DNA from: Anaeramoeba flamelloides
Taxonomy: Eukaryota; Metamonada; Anaeramoebidae
NCBI GenBank assembly: GCA_027625915.1
Contig: JANTQA010000057.1
Span: 3,038,001 to 3,102,000 of the forward strand
Length of the DNA: 64,000 bases
Direction: 5' to 3'
In this document: positions 58,601-64,000 of the stretch, piece by piece
Numbering within the stretch: the stretch's first letter is position 1
How the letters are laid out: each line of letters opens with the position of its first letter
Position numbers and translations under genes: made by a program
The notes under the pieces: generated by a model
The model's input: only the letters and a program-made list of their open reading frames with translations
What the model was told of the DNA's origin: nothing
The model's database searches: none

Positions 58601-60342
58601 TAGAAATTTAAATAGCCAAAGGAATAATTCAAAATTGATGTTCATCAATCTTTGGAGAAGAGTTTATTATCTAAACTATTTTTAGTTATATTTTGCACAT
58701 CTTTAAAATTATTAAATAAATCAAATAGTAATTATTTCAAGTTTCATAAAGAGAAAGGCTTTGTAAATCTTTTTTTTGTGACTTTAAATTTATCTTTTAT
58801 TTCATTTCTTTAAAAAATTTCAAAACAATTGATATCATTTAACTTATAAAGAAAAAAAAAAATTAACCACAAATTAGGATGGCTCCAAGTAATTTCAAAA
58901 TTTTTAACACACCAAAATTCAATTTTTTGAAAAAAAAATTCTTGATTAATCAATTCTAGGAAGAAATAGTAAATTAGAACCATTCACTAATCGAAAAGTT
59001 AACAATTGTTTAGAATTTATAATATTCGTAAAACAAAAAAATAAATAATTATCAATACTAATAAATTATTGGTGTGTTAAAAATTTTGGAGATGGCAAAA
59101 CAAAAAAAATGTATTGGATTTATTGTTAAGGGTTAGATGAAACCTCATCTAATCTGTTAAAGAAAGAATTTTGAAGTGACTAAATTTGAGACTTCCAATT
59201 CAAAGAGTATCTAAACAGATACAGTCATCAGGAGTATTTGAATCTTAATTTAGTTTTCTACAAAAAAATATATTGGTAACTTTGTTTAAATTTCTATTAG
59301 GATTATTGATCAATCAAATGGTTAGACACCATCAACTAATTTTATTTGAGTTCTTCTATTTGAAAGAACACAACTTTAACCTAATACCAATCGTTTGTTG
59401 AAAAATTTTTTTGATGGAACGGAACAGGTTTAGTAATTCAAAAAATGAAATGAAAACAAAAAACTACACTGCAAAAAATCTCGTGACTTTTACAAAGCTT
59501 ATCACTTTTGCAAAGTATTTGCTCTTTAAAAGCGTTGGGAAGTATTTGAAAGGGTTTTAAATTATTTGAAAGTGTTTGAAAGTTTGAAAAGGCTGAAAGC
59601 TTGTTAAAAGTCATGAGATTTTTTGTAGTGTAAAAAGATGAAAAAAAGATTTTTCAATTGTACAAAAATCAAAATTATTTCCAATTTGAATGAAATTGGA
59701 TTCTTGTGATTCTTTTAACTGTTACAACTATGTTAAAATTTTTGAATTTTAGTTTACAATTTTGAAAAAAAGAAAAAGAAAAAGAATTTATCAGAATTTA
59801 TAAAAATTATCGATAACAAATCAATAAAATATATTTAAAGTGTTGATTGCAATATAGCAATCCTTTCAACAAAAAGGACAATTTTTTAATTTTTTTTTTC
59901 ATCTTATTGAAAAATGAAAAGGAGAAACACAATTTCAAATAATGTTTGATAAATCTTTTTTTATTCTGCAATTTTTATTTTTCATTATTAAAATCTCTAA
60001 GAAAAATCAAAGATTTTAAATTCAATAACAATCAGAGATATTAAATTCATTTTTCATACAATCACTCACGGAGTTAAATATTCAGAAAAAAATATATTAA
60101 ATTACAAAAATTGTATGTGCAAATAATTTTGAAAAAGATTTTTTATAATATAACGATCAAATACTTTTTTTCTTTTTTTTTTTTTTTTTTTTATTAATAA
60201 AACGATTATTAATTACGTGATTTTTGTAGAATTCCATGGTGTGATATTTCTATTTTGTTGTGTATCATTATCTAACATTTCTTGTAACTCCAAGCCGGTC
60301 AAATATCTTCTATTTCTTGATTCATTTATTTTAAATCTTGGG
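52695..60342 (-). CDS. XRN1: 5'-3' exoribonuclease XRN1, first exon outside the window
   Basis: XRN1 degrades decapped, 5'-monophosphate mRNA in the cytoplasm. The exons I infer are 60342-60217, a 5-nt exon 56230-56226 and 56083-52695; about 89 N-terminal residues, including the first catalytic Asp, must lie beyond 64000. The first visible exon carries the 5'-phosphate pocket PRFKINESRNRR (family PRAKMNQQRxRR; Lys and both Arg kept, second Gln now Ser). The splice rebuilds STKITPGSKF, matching the family's ITPGT. The long exon has HLDPGEGEHK (metal-binding Glu), GNDADLI (two Asp, about 55880) and FFGNDFLPALPF (Asp, about 55538), so the active site appears complete where visible. CSLPPISHNLLP and PIVSYFPKEIKVI follow, then the tudor/KOW/winged-helix part typical of XRN1 (STIFYFHQL, then RWFDMKELSNKLNVNVNVL) not of XRN2. 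NE/KE runs and a basic GKGRGKGKNKG tail end it. Total about 1260 residues, shorter than human XRN1 (1706). Confidence 0.88.
56508..57640 (+). repeat. 1.1-kb dispersed repeat, copy B, in XRN1 intron
   Basis: Whole-length partner of 31848-33140 without the family-2 insertion. It lies in the 3986-bp XRN1 intron, antisense to that gene. Confidence 0.75.
59100..59276 (+). mobile_element. Short retroposon family 2, nested in R3
   Basis: The body is 59118-59259 (CTGTTAAAGAAAGAA, TTTTGAAGTGACTAAATTTG, ending TTTAGTTTTCT). The flanks are ACAAAAAAAATGTATTGG and ACAAAAAAATATATTGG, and the empty site AAAAAAATGTATTGGTGAA exists at about 21550, confirming insertion with target duplication. Confidence 0.85.
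59465..59632. mobile_element. TA-flanked MITE, third family (164 bp)
   Basis: The element 59467-59630 is flanked by TA. Inverted ends start CACTGCAAAAAATCTCGTG and (other end, complement) CACTACAAAAAATCTCATG, extending through GACTTTTA(A)CAAGCTT. The empty site AAAACAAAAACTAAAAGATG is present near 21745 in R3 copy 1, where a single TA remains. Confidence 0.88.
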
Positions 60343-63300
60343 CTATAATAATAATAATAATAATTATATTAATAAAAATAGATTTATTTAAGAGAAAGGT
60401 AAAATTTTTTTAGTTTTTTAATTATTTTGATTTTTCGTTTTCTGTTTCTTTTTGTTATTAAAATTAATAATTTAAGTAAATTGGATAAATAAATAAATTG
60501 AAACTGATAAAATATAATAGGCTTTTAATAATCTCTTTTAATATTTTTAAAATTATGAAAAAAAAAAAAAATTTTTCATAATACTGAGAATTCATGTGTA
60601 AAATTGTTAATTTATTATAAAAATATAATCCAAAAATTAAGATATTTTAATTATTTTCGTAAAGATTGTTTCAGCAAATTGAAATTAAAAAAAAAAAAAA
60701 AACAAAGTAAACAGAAACTAAAACCAGATTTTTTTTATCAGTTTCAACGTTTTTTTTTTTGTTTTTTCATAAATACAAATTTTCAATGATAAAAAAATAT
60801 TGTTAATACATTTAAAATATTGAAGAATACCACCAACTTTTTTATGATTTCAAAAGTAAAATTAATTCCCATCAATGAAAAGATTTTTTTCTTCTTACAA
60901 TATATTCAATTTAATCAACCATAATTACCATGGCATATATAAATTTTGTATAATGCTGTTTTTTGATATAAAGTTATTTAAAGAACTTGTGTTTTTATTT
61001 ACGGAAAAGGTTTTCTTTGATGTATCAATAATAAAATAAAAAAAATTTAATCCTAATTTATTATCAAGTTTATTTTTTAATGATTAATAAAATCGTAAAA
61101 AAAATTTTTTGATTATTTTTTTTTTACATTTATTTGATATTATAAATTCTATACTGATGTAACCTTGTTTTCAATTATCTTAAAGCATGCCTCGTAATTA
61201 GAAAATTGGAAGGGTTATATATATTTCATTTTTTTGTTATTTTACCCCCCTCCCTTTTTTTTTTTTTTTTTTTTTTTGTTTTTATTGAGTTCAAGAGGAA
61301 AATTAAAAATTCAAGATTTCAAACCAAAAAGTACTCTGAACACTGGAATTGTAGAGTGATTTTTTGGCATTTGAAAATAGATAGGTATTTTTCAAGAAAT
61401 TTAGAGTTTGCTGAATATTTGCTTTATAATGGAAAAAATAGTTGAGTACTTAAAGAGGAAAATGAAAACAAAAAAGAAACAAAACAAAATGAATAATAAA
61501 CAACAATAATTTGAAGAAAAAGAAAAACGTGAAAATTTCCACTCAACCTTTACTTTGTGTAAAATAAAAATTCAAAAGATCAAATATTCTTTTTTTTATT
61601 TGAATCTTTTTCTTTTTCATTTTTCAAAAAATTTTGTTTGATCTAACTTTTATAGACTTTTTGAAACTAAAATTCAATAAAATGTACAGACTCATCATTT
61701 TAATAAATACCTACTTTTCTTTTTCTTCTCTCTTAATTTAATTAATAAAAAATTCTGAATGAATTTGAAAATAATTCATTTGATAAAAAATATATTTTAA
61801 CCGAAGGTGTGGTTCTCATCCTTTTATACTTTTAGTAGTGTTTTAAGGGATTTGTTTGAAAATGAGAAAAAAAATGAAAATTTTGAACATGAAAGAAACC
61901 ACAGAAATATTAATTGAACCTGAAATAGTAAATTAAAAGTATATATATATATATATATATATATTTAATATTAAAGATAAAAATGAGTAATAATCACAAT
62001 AATAGTTTTTAGAAGACTGCTTTCCCTTCAAGGGTTTTCTTTTATTTATCAATTATTAAAAAATTATTATAAAAAAATTTAACTATTTTTAGGTTTAATA
62101 TAAATACTTTGTGGCTGTCAATCAAAAAGATCTAAATTCTTTATTGTTGATTTGATTGAAATTAAAATAACGAATTATTCTTTCAAGTTAATTAATTTCT
62201 TCTTTAAATTGAAATAACTTTTATTAGTATTTGAATAATAAATCAAAAAAAATTTTTTCACTCATTTTTTATTATATTTTTCTACGAAGAGAGTTTTCAA
62301 AGAAATAGATTATAATTTGTGATCTCTATTTATTTGTTTATTGCATTTTTCATGCCCCGTATTATGTATATTTTGAATCCTAAAAGAAATGAAAATTTTA
62401 GAATTTTAAAAGGACAATCAGAGAAAATTTTATCTCATGAGAACAAAATTATAAACCCCATTTCGATTTCAAATACCAGTAATTATCAATAAAGTCACAA
62501 ATAAAAAATCATGTTTCACTTCCCCCCCCCAAATGGTTATATTATTATTACGGCAATTATATAAAGGTGTGGCAAAAAAATTTCAAAAAGGTATCTTAAT
62601 AATATTGGTAGATTTCAATAGAGATATTTACAGCCATTGATTAAAAACCTTTTTTGGTCACACTTTTTTAAAACGATTTTAAAAGTGTTTTTGAAAATTT
62701 TATAACCAAATATTATTTTATTTGATTATTCTCTTAATGTTTTAATTAAGAGGGTAAGTACATTTTTTAAATTTTGAGTGCCACAATTTATGTGAAACTG
62801 AATTCTTCAAATCGTTTATTTAGCCAAATACATTGATATTTTAATAAAGAAGAGAGTGGAATATATCTTTAGTATAATATATTTTCATACCAACTAAAAA
62901 ATTCGAAATCAAAAAAAGGAAAAAATTGAGCTTTAAAAAAATAAATAAAAAAACAGTTATTTCTTGATTTTATCTGTAAAATTTGATACAATCACTTCTG
63001 TCTTTATTTGCTTTTATTTTTAATTTGAATAGTGAAATACTTTTATTTGTAAAATTTTTGATAAACAAATTGCTTTTTATTTCAAAAGTATAAAATTAAA
63101 TTAGAAAAATCCTATTTTCATTTTATTCATCGAATTCTTGATTGGGTTCAGAAAATAGGATATTTATTTAAACTCTTCTTCGGAAATAAAGTTTTATTGG
63201 ATGAATTCGTTTGATTTTATAATTATTTATTTTGGATTAAATTGAAGAACTAAAAATAATTCTGAATCTTATTGAAATTTTTTCTCAATTTTTCAATTAT

Positions 63301-64000
63301 TTTGATTTGAATATTTTGTAACTGTTTTTTTGATTCCGAGAATTCAATCCCTTTATTTTAATCTTTGAAATAGGATCCTTTTAATTTGTTTAGGCTTTAT
63401 TTGATAAAAATATTTGAAATTAGAATTTTGAAAACAAATTTGTAAAAAAATATTTGGTAAAATAATAATAAATAGTAATGGGGCGAGAAATTCTGGGAAT
63501 AAATTGTTTGGATTCATTCAAATTAAGAATTTAAAGAGAAAACAAAATCTTTGAAATTAGGCTTTTATCTGATTTTTTTCTTATTTCATTCTTGTTTCCA
63601 ACTAGTTTATTTGAAATGGTGATCTTTCGTTTTTGGTCTTCTGAAAAGAAAATATTCTTCAAATATACACCTTTCTGTTTCTATTTTTTGGTTTATTATA
63701 TCATTAATTTCAAACATCCCCATAAACACATTTCAAGATCCAAAACCTAATTTAATAAAACTCAAAAATTTAATTAAAAAAAAAATATTCAAAAAATTGA
63801 AAAATATAAAGATTCAACTCTAAATTATTTGGGTTTCGCTTTCTTTTCACAAACAGAGCTGTGAATGGTATTTTGGTTTCAAAGTTTCAATATTTAGTGG
63901 CACTCAAAAAATATTTTTTCAGTCATGTTCACACAATTAAAATTTTTCAAAATGGTAAAATGTACATACTTTTTTTAAAAAGTTTTCACTTCCTTTTCCT
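60343..64000 (-). other. Intron of XRN1 running to the window edge
   Basis: Upstream of the visible exon at 60342 no XRN1 N-terminal sequence (MGVPKF, DxNGIIH, DGVAPR) was found on the minus strand, so an intron of at least 3.6 kb is inferred. It holds an (AT)n tract (61940-61964), a C10 run near 62521 and, at 63590-63830, a repeat shared with 33790-34085. Confidence 0.55.
63590..63830 (+). repeat. Dispersed repeat shared with 33790-34085
   Basis: Shared blocks: AGTTTATTTGAAATGGTGATC, given as AGTTTATTTGAAATGGTG, then CAAATATACACC, CTATTTTTTGG and TTTAATAAAACTCAAAAA. Class unknown. Confidence 0.5.

Larger units (their letters stand above)
58892..59765 (+). repeat. R3 repeat, copy with two nested insertions
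   Basis: Homology to 21345-21885 and 51536-52080 is split by a family-2 retroposon (59118-59259) and a TA-flanked MITE (59467-59630). Removing both gives an uninterrupted R3. It lies in the XRN1 intron. Confidence 0.8.

Noticed and set aside
58488-58685. Plus-strand frame MMCSISQITVL... in the XRN1 intron
   Set aside because: No similarity to a known family and no supporting signals.

Overview
This window is about 80% A+T nuclear DNA from a protist. Its genes carry spliceosomal introns with GT and AG ends, its proteins contain long acidic, KE, NE and RG low-complexity tracts, and all five readable genes end in TAA. A double-BTB protein and KE-repeat-rich orthologues of eukaryotic housekeeping genes suggest an amoeboid lineage such as Anaeramoeba. 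That placement is inference and could be wrong.

The clear host genes are: the 3' end of a double-BTB gene (left edge, +); a C2-domain gene with a charged linker (6.8-8.0 kb, -); a small three-exon C2 gene (14.0-15.0 kb, -); a broken MT-A70 (METTL3-like) RNA adenosine methyltransferase (17.7-18.6 kb, -); a DDX19/Dbp5-like DEAD-box protein with an RG-rich N-terminus and decayed catalytic motifs, in three exons over 8.4 kb (30.0-38.4 kb, +); the FACT histone chaperone subunit SPT16 in two exons (42.7-46.4 kb, -); and most of the 5'-3' exoribonuclease XRN1 (52.7 to at least 60.3 kb, -), whose first exon lies beyond the right edge. Together they touch mRNA export or remodelling (DDX19), mRNA decay (XRN1), RNA modification (MT-A70) and chromatin transcription (SPT16). 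They look like a random genomic neighbourhood, not an operon or cluster.

Most of the window is a layered graveyard of mobile DNA. Between 2.8 and 26.5 kb lie ten full copies and one half copy of a roughly 200-bp palindromic, TA-flanked MITE (Tc1/mariner type); none was seen in the right-hand 37 kb. One copy sits inside the methyltransferase coding sequence. Two more TA-flanked families occur once each (27.1 kb, 59.5 kb). There are LINE fragments at 1.5-2.4, 38.9-41.7, 48.5 and 50.3 kb, and a tRNA-derived SINE (2.4 and 10.4 kb) whose 3' end resembles that of the LINE and which has a perfect 18-bp target duplication at 10.4 kb. A second short retroposon occurs at 5.7, 11.8, 32.3 and 59.1 kb, with target duplications at three sites. 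Several unclassified noncoding repeats (0.2-1.3 kb) recur, and a satellite-like array with a roughly 450-bp higher-order period fills 22.4-25.8 kb.

The two very long introns (about 4.1 kb in the DEAD-box gene, 4.0 kb in XRN1) are largely made of these repeats and share one 1.1-kb repeat. Splicing XRN1 to give the conserved ITPG motif requires a 5-nucleotide exon flanked by AG and GT, the most unusual gene-structure inference here. All gene models and repeat alignments were made by eye without searches.
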